From contig NZ_QPJK01000001.1 in the NCBI RefSeq assembly GCF_003337555.1, forward strand, positions 930,001 to 994,000: a stretch of DNA of 64,000 nt, written 5' to 3'. Position 1 is the stretch's first letter; every line of letters begins with the position of its first letter. The notes under the pieces were generated by a model. That model had not been told where the DNA came from. It made no database searches and saw only the letters and a list, made by a program, of their open reading frames with translations. The position numbers and the translations under genes are program-made. This document shows positions 1 to 9,602 of this stretch, piece by piece. The stretch comes from Pseudorhodoferax soli (GTDB lineage Bacteria > Pseudomonadota > Gammaproteobacteria > Burkholderiales > Burkholderiaceae_C).

Positions 1-561
1 CGGCTTGAGCAGTTGCTGCGCGTAGCGGAACGCCAGGTACAGCAGCACGCCGACGGCCAGCAGCGCCAGCACGCCGCCGGCCATGCGCGCCAACGACAGC
101 GACAGCCGGGCATCGGCCAGCGACACGCCGACCGTGATCGCGGCGGCGATGGAGCCCGGCCCGCAGCTGACCGGAAAGGTCAACGGGTAGAACGCCTGGC
201 GCCGCGCCATGTCGGGCGTGAAGCTCTCGGCCAGCTCGGTGCGGCTGTCCACCGTGGACTGCGTCGCGGTGAGCAGCCGCCACGCGGTGGCCGCGACGAT
301 CATGCCGCCGCCCACGCGCACGATGGGCAGCGAGATGCCGAAGAACTCCAGCACATAGGAGCCCACCAGCATCGCGCCCAGCATCAGCCAGAACATGTTG
401 CGGGCGATGCGCCGCGCCAGCAGCGCGCGCGTCGAGGGCGAGGCCCCTTCCGTCAGTCCCAGGAAGATCGGTGCGGTGGCCGCCGGATTCAGGATGGGCA
501 GCAGCGCCGCCAGCACGAACAGGAAGCTCTTGCCGAAGGCGCCCAGCAGTTCGAGGGTCAA
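1..561 (-). CDS. MarC family membrane protein, copy 1 (C-terminus cut by window edge)
   Basis: Integral inner-membrane protein of the MarC/UPF0056 family, whose transport role is unproven. The 187 visible residues carry the family's hydrophobic helices, the early LPILNPAA segment and the GISLPIVRVGGGM stretch. The chosen start is TTG at 561 because it aligns with the start of the second MarC copy at 2352-3041 and has a GGAG-like site about 8 nt upstream; no ATG fits. By eye it is roughly three quarters to four fifths identical to copy 2, so the two are duplicates. It lies downstream of the BCCT gene on the same strand with a 16-nt gap. The last part of the protein lies outside the window. Confidence 0.85.
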   Translation of the reverse strand, partial: MTLELLGAFGKSFLFVLAALLPILNPAATAPIFLGLTEGASPSTRALLARRIARNMFWLMLGAMLVGSYVLEFFGISLPIVRVGGGMIVAATAWRLLTATQSTVDSRTELAESFTPDMARRQAFYPLTFPVSCGPGSIAAAITVGVSLADARLSLSLARMAGGVLALLAVGVLLYLAFRYAQQLLKP

Positions 562-577
562 GACGGTCTCCGCCGCG

Positions 578-2110
578 TCACGGTTTGGACAGGGGTTGAT
601 CCGCCAGCTCGCGCATGCGCCGGCGCAGCGCACGCTCGCGCCGGCGCTCCTCCTCGTAGTCTTCGCGCAGGCCGCGCCACAGGGCCACGGCCATCAGCAC
701 GATGACCACCGTGAACGGCAGTGCGAAGACGATGGTGGCCGTCTGCACCGACTGCAGGCCGCCGGCCAGCAGCAGGCTGGCCGCGATGCCGGCCACCAGC
801 AGGCCCCAGGCGACCTTCACGCGCGCGCTGGGGTTCTCGTTGCCGCCGGTGCTCATCATGCCCAGCACCAGCACGGCCGAGTCGCCCGAGGTCACGAAGA
901 ACACCACCACCAGGGTCGTGGCGATGCCGGACATCAGCGTGCCCAGCGGCAGCTGGTCGAACAGCGCGAACAGGGCGGTGGAGACATCGGCCTTGACGGC
1001 CTCGGCGATGGGCACGTTCTGCATCACCTCCAGGTGCAGGGCGGTGCCGCCGAACACCGAGAACCATACGAAGGCGGCCACCGTGGGCGCAGCCACCGTG
1101 CCGAGGATGAACTCGCGCACCGTGCGGCCGCGCGAGACGCGCGCGATGAACAGGCCCACGAACGGCGACCAGGACACCCACCAGGCCCAGTAGAAGATCG
1201 TCCAGCCGCCGACCCAGCTGCTGTCGCGGAACGGCGTCATGCGCAGGCTCATGCGCACCAGCTCGCTCAGGTAACTGCCCAGCGTGGTGGTCAGCGTGTC
1301 GATGATGGCGATGGTGGGGCCGAGCACGAACACGGCCAGCGCCAGCAGCGCGGCCATGAGCAGGTTGAACGAGGACAGCCACTTGATGCCCTTGGTCACG
1401 CCGCTGACGGCCGAGCCGATGAACAGCACGGTCGTCACCGCGATGATGCCCAGCTGCGAAGCCTGGCTCACCGGCAACCCAAGCACCGCGTTGAGCCCGC
1501 TGTTGATCTGCAGCGCGCCCATGCCGAGCGAGGCGGCCACACCGAAGGCCGTGGCGATCACGGCCAGCACATTGACGAGCGGGCCGATGCGGCGCAGCGG
1601 CGCCCACGGCAGCGACTCCACCGAGGTGCTGACCAGGGCCGAGCCACCGCGGCGGAACTGGAAGAACGCGATGGACAGGGCCACCACGCTGTACACCGCC
1701 CAGGGGTGCAGGCCCCAGTGGAAGAAGCTGTAGCGCATGGCGGCATTGGCCGCCTCGGGCGTGTGCGGTGCGATGCCGGGTGGCGGCGCGCCGTAGTGCG
1801 AGACCGGCTCTGCCACGCCCCAGAAGACCAGGCCGATGCCCATGCCGGCGGCGAACAACATGGCGAACCATGCGCCGACGGAGAACTCCGGTTCGTCGTC
1901 TTCGCCGCCGAGCTTGATGTCGCCATACCGGCTGAAGGCCAGCACCAGCGCCACGACCACCAGGCCCAGCACCAGCCACAGGTAGAACCAGCCGAAGTTG
2001 CGTGTGATGAGCGCCAGTGCGCCGTCGAACACGGTGCCCAGGTGGGCGGGGGCGATGACGCCCCACAGAACGATGGCCAGGATGAACCCGGCCGAAACCA
2101 CGAGTTGCAT
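578..2110 (-). CDS. BCCT family betaine/choline/carnitine transporter
   Basis: Secondary transporter for quaternary ammonium compounds such as glycine betaine or choline, coupled to sodium or protons, in the inner membrane. The 510-residue protein has the family hallmarks GMGIG (89-93) and GGWTIFYWAWWVSWSPF (301-317), the tryptophan-rich substrate box in TM8. Length is that of a core BCCT protein without the long C-terminal osmosensing tail of BetP or BetT. The start ATG at 2110 is chosen over upstream in-frame codons because an AGGAGGAA ribosome site lies directly before it. It sits between two MarC paralogues on the same strand. The actual substrate cannot be read from sequence. Confidence 0.93.
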   Translation of the reverse strand: MQLVVSAGFILAIVLWGVIAPAHLGTVFDGALALITRNFGWFYLWLVLGLVVVALVLAFSRYGDIKLGGEDDEPEFSVGAWFAMLFAAGMGIGLVFWGVAEPVSHYGAPPPGIAPHTPEAANAAMRYSFFHWGLHPWAVYSVVALSIAFFQFRRGGSALVSTSVESLPWAPLRRIGPLVNVLAVIATAFGVAASLGMGALQINSGLNAVLGLPVSQASQLGIIAVTTVLFIGSAVSGVTKGIKWLSSFNLLMAALLALAVFVLGPTIAIIDTLTTTLGSYLSELVRMSLRMTPFRDSSWVGGWTIFYWAWWVSWSPFVGLFIARVSRGRTVREFILGTVAAPTVAAFVWFSVFGGTALHLEVMQNVPIAEAVKADVSTALFALFDQLPLGTLMSGIATTLVVVFFVTSGDSAVLVLGMMSTGGNENPSARVKVAWGLLVAGIAASLLLAGGLQSVQTATIVFALPFTVVIVLMAVALWRGLREDYEEERRRERALRRRMRELADQPLSKP

Positions 2111-2307
2111 GTGCTCTTCCTCCTCGAATGACCGACACCTCCGCCGCGGGCGGAGAAACCACATGGCTGACGCATGGCGTCGGCACGCAGGCCGGTGTGA
2201 TGGATGGATTGGCGGCAGTGCCGGCCCGATGTGCCAGATGGAGTCTGCCGCGGCGAACGCGCGGGAGCTGTCAGCAAGGGCCTGAAACTGTCCCATTGGC
2301 AAGGCGC

Positions 2308-2317
2308 AAAGCGCTTT
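2308..2317. promoter_or_regulatory. AAAGCGCTTT palindrome in the BCCT leader region
   Basis: A perfect 10-bp palindrome lies in the 241-nt gap between the BCCT start and the end of the second marC gene. On the minus strand a TGGTATACG stretch, resembling an extended -10 element, lies immediately upstream of it, so an operator overlapping the transcription start of the BCCT gene is possible. No regulator gene is adjacent. This is a pattern observation only. Confidence 0.25.
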
Positions 2318-2351
2318 CGTATACCAGGGAAGTGCCAGAAGGGCGCGTATT

Positions 2352-3041
2352 CTAGCCGTGTGCTTCCTGCAGCAGCGCCAGCACCAGCTCGTGCACGCCG
2401 TTCCAGACGATCTGCACCCCCAGGCACAGCAGGATGAAGGCCGACAACCGCAGGAAGATGATCATGCCGGCCTCGCCCAGCGGCTTGAGCAGCCGGTCGG
2501 CGTAGCGGTAGGCCAGGTACACCAGCACGCCGATGGCCAGCAGCGCCAGCACCGCGCCTCCGGTGCGCGCCAGCGCCAGCGACAGCCGCGAATCGGCCAG
2601 CGAGACACCCACGGTGATGGCCGCAGTGATGGAACCCGGTCCCGAGGTGATCGGGAAGGTCAGCGGGTAGAAGGCCTGGCGTCGGGCCATCTCGGGCGTA
2701 TAGGCCTCGGCCAGGGCTGTGCGGTGCTCGCTGGCGGTCTGCGAGGTGTTGAGCAACCGCCAGGCGCTGGCGGCGACGACCATGCCGCCGCCCACGCGCA
2801 CGATGGGCAGCGAGATGCCGAAGAAATCCAGCACATAGACGCCCACCAGCATGGCGCCCAGCATGAGCCAGAACACGTTGCGCGCGATGCGCCGGGCCAG
2901 CAGGGCACGCGTGGGCGCAGAGGCGCCGTCGGTCAGGCTCAGGAACACGGGCGCCGCGGCGGCCGGGTTCAGGATCGGCAGCACCGTCACGAACGCGAAC
3001 AGGAAGCCCTTGCCCAGGGCCGCCAGCAGTTCCAGCGTCAT
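2352..3041 (-). CDS. MarC family membrane protein, copy 2
   Basis: Complete MarC/UPF0056 membrane protein of 229 residues, the usual size, with about six predicted membrane helices (LAALGKGFLFAFVTVLPILN at the N-terminus, FWLMLGAMLVGVYVLDFFG, then three more). Function in the family is unsettled: MarC was once tied to multiple antibiotic resistance but that link was withdrawn. The start could be either of two adjacent ATGs (3044 or 3041). It is a paralogue of the gene at 1-561; both lie on the minus strand flanking the BCCT transporter. It ends 27 nt from argG on the upstream side and may share its transcript. Confidence 0.9.
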   Translation of the reverse strand: MTLELLAALGKGFLFAFVTVLPILNPAAAAPVFLSLTDGASAPTRALLARRIARNVFWLMLGAMLVGVYVLDFFGISLPIVRVGGGMVVAASAWRLLNTSQTASEHRTALAEAYTPEMARRQAFYPLTFPITSGPGSITAAITVGVSLADSRLSLALARTGGAVLALLAIGVLVYLAYRYADRLLKPLGEAGMIIFLRLSAFILLCLGVQIVWNGVHELVLALLQEAHG

Positions 3042-3068
3042 CACGTGCCGCCGTCTGCGCTGCGGGGC

Positions 3069-4442
<1,374 letters not shown>

Positions 4443-4580
4443 TTAGGGCGCCGCGCAAAGCTCAAATAGCGCTGACCGTTGGCAACGCCGCTGGGTAACA
4501 TCCTTGAGGCCTAGGCTAGCGCTGATCGGCGTGGCCTGGCGGTACGCGCGAGAACAACTCCAAGCAAGACAATCCGAACC

Positions 4581-5978
4581 ATGCTGACCCACCTACGCAT
4601 TCAGAACTTCAAGGCTTGGCGCGATACGGGACCTGTCCGTTTAGCACCGCTGACCGTGATCTTTGGCGCCAACAGTGCCGGTAAGAGCAGCCTCGGCCAT
4701 CTACTTCTGGCGCTACAGCAGACCGCACGCTCCACCGATCGCAAACGTGCGTTGCACCTAGGAGACTCCAGTTCGCTGATCGACCTGGGCACCTTTACCG
4801 ACTGCTTGTACGGTCATGATCTTTCTCAACCGTTGGGCGTGGAACTCGGCTGGCAGTTGCCAAAGGCGCTTGAAGTGCGCGACCCGCTCGTCCCGGCGTC
4901 GCGTTACCAGGGCAATGCCATGCGCCTTGATGTGGAGTTGATGGCCAACAAGAGCGGCCAACCGGAAGTTCAGGCCATGGCATATGCGCTGCAAAGTGAT
5001 GGCAGTACCGTTCTGGACGCGGCGTTGACGCGCGACAGCAACCGCAAGTTCTCGCTAAGTTCGAACAGCTTCGGGTTCAAGATGGCCGATGGCCGCAAGT
5101 GGCCGATGGATGAGCCCGAAAAATTCTATCGACTCTCTGACCTCAGCGCAGCGCGCTTCAAGAACGCTGGCTTCATGGCCGACTTGGCTTTGGCCACAGA
5201 GGCCATGCTGGACAGCCTTTCGTACCTGGGACCGTTGCGCAGCCATCCACAGCGCATCTACCAATGGTCAGGAGACACACCAGCCAGTGTGGGGGAAACA
5301 GGTGCACAAACCGTCGCTGCCATGCTCGCTGCGCAGAACGATGGGCGTCAGCTCAACCGCGGCCCACGCAAGGCCAAACAGGGCTTCGCCCCATTCATTG
5401 CAAGTTGGCTGAAGGATCTGGGCGTGATCCACGATTTCTCGGTGCATCCAGTCGCGGAGGGGCGCAAAGAGTATGAGGTGCTGATCAAGACCGGCGCGAA
5501 GTCGCCACAGGTCAAGATCACAGACGTGGGTTTTGGCGTCTCTCAGGTGCTTCCCGCGCTGGTGCAAGCGTTCTACTGCCCGCCCCACTCGACGGTGTGG
5601 ATGGAGCAGCCTGAGATCCATCTCCACCCGCAGGTGCAGGCTGAGTTGGCTGACGTATTCATTTCCGCGATCCAGGCCCGACAGGACAGCGTGGAACGCC
5701 ATGTGCAACTGATTGTCGAAAGCCACTCCGAGCACTTCTTGAATCGGCTGCAGCGCCGCGTAGCCGAGGGTGTCCTGACGCCCGACGACGTGGCGATCTA
5801 CTTCTGCCGGCGCTCGAACGCTGGTGCGGAACTGGAGCCTCTGCGCTTGAATGTCCTCGGCGACATCGAGAACTGGCCTGAGAACTTTTTTGGCGACGAG
5901 ATGGCCGACATCGCGGCACGCACGCTGGCAGCGATGAGCCGCAAACGGGCCGAGGCCGCAAGGGCCGACAGGGCATGA
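4581..5978 (+). CDS. AAA/SMC-like ATPase with DUF3696-type C-terminus, gene 1 of an ATPase-PIN-RNA ligase operon
   Basis: Predicted ABC-type AAA ATPase of 465 residues, related to the OLD-like and DUF3696 (COG4938) families common in defence loci. Visible motifs are Walker A GANSAGKSS (29-37), a signature-like VGFGVSQVLP, a Walker B-type MEQPEIHLHP (E342 and E345) and an ESHSEHF switch with His382. There is no fused TOPRIM or other nuclease domain, so catalysis on nucleic acid would come from its partner. Its stop overlaps the PIN gene start by 4 nt (ATGA). Base composition is clearly less GC-rich than argG and the MFS gene, suggesting horizontal gain. Likely a sensor or regulator of the two downstream RNA enzymes; this role is inferred. 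Confidence 0.85.
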   Translation: MLTHLRIQNFKAWRDTGPVRLAPLTVIFGANSAGKSSLGHLLLALQQTARSTDRKRALHLGDSSSLIDLGTFTDCLYGHDLSQPLGVELGWQLPKALEVRDPLVPASRYQGNAMRLDVELMANKSGQPEVQAMAYALQSDGSTVLDAALTRDSNRKFSLSSNSFGFKMADGRKWPMDEPEKFYRLSDLSAARFKNAGFMADLALATEAMLDSLSYLGPLRSHPQRIYQWSGDTPASVGETGAQTVAAMLAAQNDGRQLNRGPRKAKQGFAPFIASWLKDLGVIHDFSVHPVAEGRKEYEVLIKTGAKSPQVKITDVGFGVSQVLPALVQAFYCPPHSTVWMEQPEIHLHPQVQAELADVFISAIQARQDSVERHVQLIVESHSEHFLNRLQRRVAEGVLTPDDVAIYFCRRSNAGAELEPLRLNVLGDIENWPENFFGDEMADIAARTLAAMSRKRAEAARADRA

Positions 5979-6514
5979 AAGCGGTCATCGACACGAATGT
6001 GTTGTTGGTCGCGAATGGCGACCATGCGGACGTCTCGGCCGACTGCATCGAAGCCTGCGTCAGACGGCTGCAGGCCATGCAAGCCCGCGGCACTCCCGTT
6101 ATAGACGATGGCTTTCGCATCTTGGGCGAATACCTGCACAAAACCCGCGTCAACCCGCCCAAAGGTGTTGGCGATGTGTTCCTGAAGTGGCTTTTGCGCG
6201 AAGCCAACAACCTGAATCGAGTGCAGCAGGTCACGCTGACAGAACTCCGAGCCGATTGCTTCGCCGAGTTCCCCGACTCGGCACTGGAACCCCTATTCGA
6301 CGCTCCTGACCGCAAGTTCGCAGCCGTTGCGCATGCGCATCAAGACAGGCCACCTGTATGGCAGGCTGCCGACAGCAAATGGCTTGACTGGTGGCGGCCA
6401 CTGGCCGGCCATGGCGTGCGGGTCGAGTTTCTCTGTGCCGCGGACGCTTGCCGCTTCTACGCCGGCAAGTTCCCTGACAAGCCCCCACCGCAGTTGCCGC
6501 CGTCCGTCTTGTGA
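5975..6514 (+). CDS. PIN-domain ribonuclease-like protein, gene 2 of the operon
   Basis: Small protein of 179 residues with a PIN-type nuclease layout: VIDTNVLL at the N-terminus (Asp6), Glu52, Asp112 in DAPDRKF and Asp133 in QAADSKW. These four acidic residues are the set that binds divalent metal in PIN nucleases, so the site looks intact. PIN domains usually cut single-stranded RNA, often as VapC-type toxins, but no small antitoxin gene is next to it; the ATPase upstream and RNA ligase downstream take the neighbouring places. It overlaps both neighbours by 4 nt, which implies translational coupling and a fixed ratio. Substrate is unknown; tRNA or phage RNA are possibilities. Confidence 0.75.
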   Translation: MKAVIDTNVLLVANGDHADVSADCIEACVRRLQAMQARGTPVIDDGFRILGEYLHKTRVNPPKGVGDVFLKWLLREANNLNRVQQVTLTELRADCFAEFPDSALEPLFDAPDRKFAAVAHAHQDRPPVWQAADSKWLDWWRPLAGHGVRVEFLCAADACRFYAGKFPDKPPPQLPPSVL

Positions 6515-7218
6515 GCCGCTTCGTCCGCTTCCCCCACACCGCACATCTGGCCTGGCTGGCCAGTGGCGAGCCCCGCGACGACAAGGTGTTGTCGGCACAG
6601 GAGGCTTTGGATCTGCTGCGGCACAAGGTGGTACTGGAAGAAAAAGTGGACGGCGCCAACCTGGGTTTTTCGGTTGGCGCAGCAGGGGAATTGCGTGCGC
6701 AGAACCGTGGCCAATACTTGGCTGAACCGCACGCTGGACAGTTCAGCCGGTTGCCCAACTGGCTTGCCGTTCACGGCGCCGTCATCACCGAATCGCTGTT
6801 GGAGCATGCTGATCAGGAGCTGATGCTATTCGGCGAATGGTGTGCCGCGCGGCACTCGCTGGACTACACCCGCCTGCCGGACTGGTTCGTGCTGTTCGAC
6901 GTGCTAGAAGCCGCTACCGGCCGCTTCTGGAGCAGCACACGCCGCAACGCCCTGGCCAAACGCCTGGGGTTGGCCACTACCCCTGAGTTGACCCGTGGCC
7001 GCTTCAGCCTGAGCGACTTGAAGGCGCAACTTAGGCAGACCTCAAGCCGGTTCCGTGACGGCCCGATGGAAGGAGTCGTCGTGCGGCAGGAGTCGGACGA
7101 TTGGTGCGAACAGCGCGCCAAGCTGGTGCGTGCCGACTTCACGCAAACCATTGCCGGGCATTGGCGTAGTCGACATATCGAATGGAACCGGCTCGTCGCC
7201 ACGGCAGCAGACGGGTGA
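6511..7218 (+). CDS. RNA ligase family protein, gene 3 of the operon
   Basis: Covalent nucleotidyltransferase of 235 residues, resembling the T4 Rnl2/RNA_ligase family. Motifs are in order: motif I EEKVDGAN with the adenylated Lys45, LRAQNRG (62-67), motif III LFGEW (Glu109), motif IIIa WFVLFDV, motif IV MEGVVVR (Glu187) and motif V AKLVRADF (Lys204). It is shorter than T4 Rnl2 and seems to lack a separate C-terminal domain. Start is GTG at 6511, within the GTGA overlap with the PIN gene stop. An enzyme that seals RNA directly coupled to an enzyme that cuts RNA suggests a repair or self-protection role. It could instead use its AMP transfer to modify RNA ends. Confidence 0.83.
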   Translation: MSRFVRFPHTAHLAWLASGEPRDDKVLSAQEALDLLRHKVVLEEKVDGANLGFSVGAAGELRAQNRGQYLAEPHAGQFSRLPNWLAVHGAVITESLLEHADQELMLFGEWCAARHSLDYTRLPDWFVLFDVLEAATGRFWSSTRRNALAKRLGLATTPELTRGRFSLSDLKAQLRQTSSRFRDGPMEGVVVRQESDDWCEQRAKLVRADFTQTIAGHWRSRHIEWNRLVATAADG

Positions 7219-7265
7219 CACATTCTTCGGTTGACTCTATCAACCCTCGCCAAACAATGGAGACA

Positions 7266-8699
7266 ATGTCAACTAATAACCCCACCCCCGGCAGCCACCG
7301 GCGCGTGACACTGACCGTCGCGGCCGTGATGTTCATGCTGATGCTGGACAGCAGCATCCTGAACACCTCGCTGCCGTCCATCGCGCGCGACCTCGGCGCC
7401 CAGCCGCTGGCGCTCAGCGCCACCATCACGGCCTACCTGCTGGCCAGCGCCGTGGTGCTGCCGCTGGCCTCCTGGCTGGCCGACCGTCACGGCATGCGGC
7501 GGCTGTTCCTCGTGGCCGTGGGCGTGTTCACGCTGGCCTCGCTGCTGTGCGGACTGGCGCAGACGTCCGGCCAGCTCATCGCAGCACGGGCGCTGCAGGG
7601 CCTGGGCGGCGGGTTGCTGCTGCCGATCGGCCGCGCCATCGCGCTGCGCGGTTCGCGCACCGAAGACCGCATCGCCATCACCGCGCTGCTGACCTGGCCC
7701 GTGCTGTTCGCGCCCGTGCTGGGGCCGCCGCTGGGCGGCTTCATCACGACGTATTGGTCCTGGCACTGGAACTTCCTGCTCAACGTGCCGATCGGCCTGG
7801 CCGGCCTGTGGCTGGTGCGGCGCTGGGTGCCGGCCGACGGCACGCCCGCGCCGCGCCCGCTGGACAGGCCTGGCGCCGTGGGCGCCATCGGCGGGTTGTG
7901 CCTGTTGATCGCGGGGCTGGAGTCGGCCGCGCATGCGACCGATCCGGCGTCCTCGCGCCTGCCCGCGCTGCTGGCCATCCCGGCTGGCCTGGCGCTGTTG
8001 GCCTGGACGGCCCGCCACCTGCAGCGCGCGCCGCACCCGCTCGTGAGCCTGGCGCCGTTCGGCTGGCGCAGCTTCTCGATCGCCGCGCTGGGCGGCACGC
8101 TGGCCTCGATGAGCATCCAGGCCACGCCCTTCCTGCTGCCGCTCTTCTTCCAGCTCGGCCTGGGCCACGACGCGGTGACGGCCGGCGCCATGCTGCTGCC
8201 CTACTTCCTGGGCAACCTGGCGCTCAAGTCGGTGACCACGCCCATCCTCAAGCGCTTCGGCTTCCGGCGCGTGCTGCTGGTGGCGGGCAGCCTCAGCGTG
8301 CTGGGCATCGCCACGTTCGCAGCCGTGACGCCGCAGACCGGCTGGCCCGTTCTGGCCGCGTTGCTGGTGCTGGCCGGCTGTGCGCGCTCCATGCTGCTGA
8401 CGGCCAACTCCACGCTCATGATGATCGAGCTCCCCAGTGCGCAGATGGGCGCAGGCTCCACGCTGTCGGCCATGACCATGCAGGTCTCCGGGGCCATGGG
8501 CGTGGCGGTGGCGGCGCTGGCCCTGGCGCTGGCGGGCCAACTGCATGGGACGCACGCACAGGCCGCGGGCCAGGTGCTGCTGCAGGACTTCCAAGTCGCC
8601 TTCCTGGCCGTGGCCGCCGTCGGCGCGCTCGCGCTGTGGCACTACCGCCACGTGCCCGCGGATGTGGGCGCGGGCATGCTGGCCGGCAAGGCCGCCTGA
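7266..8699 (+). CDS. MFS transporter, DHA2 (EmrB/QacA) family
   Basis: Proton-driven multidrug exporter of the 14-helix DHA2 group in the inner membrane, 477 residues. N-terminal MLDSSILNTSLPSIARDLG, the motif A loop LADRHGMRRLF and the SWHWNFLLNVPIGL segment are typical. The ATG at 7266 (MSTNNPT) is preferred; an ATG nine bases upstream is possible and neither has ideal Shine-Dalgarno spacing. No adjacent TetR/MarR regulator or HlyD/EmrA partner gene is present, so substrates are unknown. High GC returns here after the preceding operon, marking the right edge of the atypical block. It converges on the CPBP gene with only 4 nt between stops. Confidence 0.9.
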   Translation: MSTNNPTPGSHRRVTLTVAAVMFMLMLDSSILNTSLPSIARDLGAQPLALSATITAYLLASAVVLPLASWLADRHGMRRLFLVAVGVFTLASLLCGLAQTSGQLIAARALQGLGGGLLLPIGRAIALRGSRTEDRIAITALLTWPVLFAPVLGPPLGGFITTYWSWHWNFLLNVPIGLAGLWLVRRWVPADGTPAPRPLDRPGAVGAIGGLCLLIAGLESAAHATDPASSRLPALLAIPAGLALLAWTARHLQRAPHPLVSLAPFGWRSFSIAALGGTLASMSIQATPFLLPLFFQLGLGHDAVTAGAMLLPYFLGNLALKSVTTPILKRFGFRRVLLVAGSLSVLGIATFAAVTPQTGWPVLAALLVLAGCARSMLLTANSTLMMIELPSAQMGAGSTLSAMTMQVSGAMGVAVAALALALAGQLHGTHAQAAGQVLLQDFQVAFLAVAAVGALALWHYRHVPADVGAGMLAGKAA

Positions 8700-8711
8700 G
8701 GCTTCAGCGGC
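8691..8711. terminator. hairpin spanning both convergent stop codons
   Basis: GCCG-C-CTGA-ggct-TCAG-CGGC forms an imperfect hairpin covering the MFS stop and the CPBP stop. There is no T-run on either side, so intrinsic termination is doubtful; it may still act as a bidirectional block or as an RNA 3' end stabiliser. Confidence 0.3.
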
Positions 8712-9573
8712 CGGCGAGCGCGGGATAGGTGAAGGCCAGCGCATGCACGGCGTTGACCGCGAAGTGCACGCACACCGCAGCGCCCAGCCGGCCCGTCAAG
8801 GCATAGGCCAACGCCGCCCCCAGGCCCGTGAGGCCTGCCAGCAGCGCCATGCGCGGCCCGCCCGCCAGATGGGCCAGGCCGAACAGCGCGGCCGACAGCA
8901 GCACCGCGGCGGCCGTGCGTGCGGCCGATGCCCGGCCACCGAAGCGGCCGGCCAATGCGTCCTGCACCAGCAGGCGGAACAGCGCCTCTTCGGCCACGCA
9001 GGTCAGCAGCAGGTTCACGGGCAGGAACAACGCCAGCGGCAGGTTCCACTTGAGGTCCGGCCGCACCATGCCCAACCACCACGCCAGGCCCAGCACGAGC
9101 GCCACCGTCGCCAGTGCGGTCGCCGACGCCACGCCCATGGCGCGCCGGCGGTCGCCAGAGGCAGGCGCTGCCAGCAGCACCAGCAGCGCCAGGCCCACCG
9201 AGCCCTTGTCGAAGTTCAGGTACTGCGTGAACGGCCGTGCGCCTGCCGACAGACGCACGCCGTCCAGCAACACCGGGTTGGAGAAGCCCGGCACGCGGTG
9301 CAAGGCAAGCGCGGCGCACAGCCCCGCCAACGCCAGCCAGAGCACGAGGACCACCGCCCGGTTCTGCGCGCGCGGCAGCGCGGCCGCCAGCATGAACAAG
9401 GCGGCCAGTGCCGCCATCGCCGGAGGCTGCAGCCAGCCCTTGTTCCAGGCCATGGCCACAGCCGCGCCGTACAGCAAGGCCCAGGGCGGCACCTGGCCCG
9501 GCCAGCCACCGCGCGGCGGCGGCAAGCAGCCGGCGACGACGGACAACAGCAACAGGACGAAAGGGACGGGCAT
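8704..9573 (-). CDS. CPBP family intramembrane metalloprotease
   Basis: Membrane-embedded metalloprotease of the CPBP/Rce1-like (ABI) family, 289 residues with about eight hydrophobic helices. The three signature motifs are intact: EExxxR at 195-200 (EEALFR), FxxxH at 231-235 (FGLAH) and HxxxN at 270-274 (HFAVN). In bacteria such proteins are linked to bacteriocin immunity or processing, but no bacteriocin gene is seen here. The gene lies between the MFS transporter (convergent) and fdhD (same strand, 29-nt gap). Substrate not predictable. Confidence 0.85.
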   Translation of the reverse strand: MPVPFVLLLLSVVAGCLPPPRGGWPGQVPPWALLYGAAVAMAWNKGWLQPPAMAALAALFMLAAALPRAQNRAVVLVLWLALAGLCAALALHRVPGFSNPVLLDGVRLSAGARPFTQYLNFDKGSVGLALLVLLAAPASGDRRRAMGVASATALATVALVLGLAWWLGMVRPDLKWNLPLALFLPVNLLLTCVAEEALFRLLVQDALAGRFGGRASAARTAAAVLLSAALFGLAHLAGGPRMALLAGLTGLGAALAYALTGRLGAAVCVHFAVNAVHALAFTYPALAGR

Positions 9574-9602
9574 GGCTCAGGCCACGCCCCGGCGGCGCGC
9601 CG

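Noticed and set aside
5975-6514. VapC-type toxin-antitoxin pair for the PIN gene
   Set aside because: No small antitoxin-like ORF precedes or follows; the neighbours are the ATPase and the RNA ligase.
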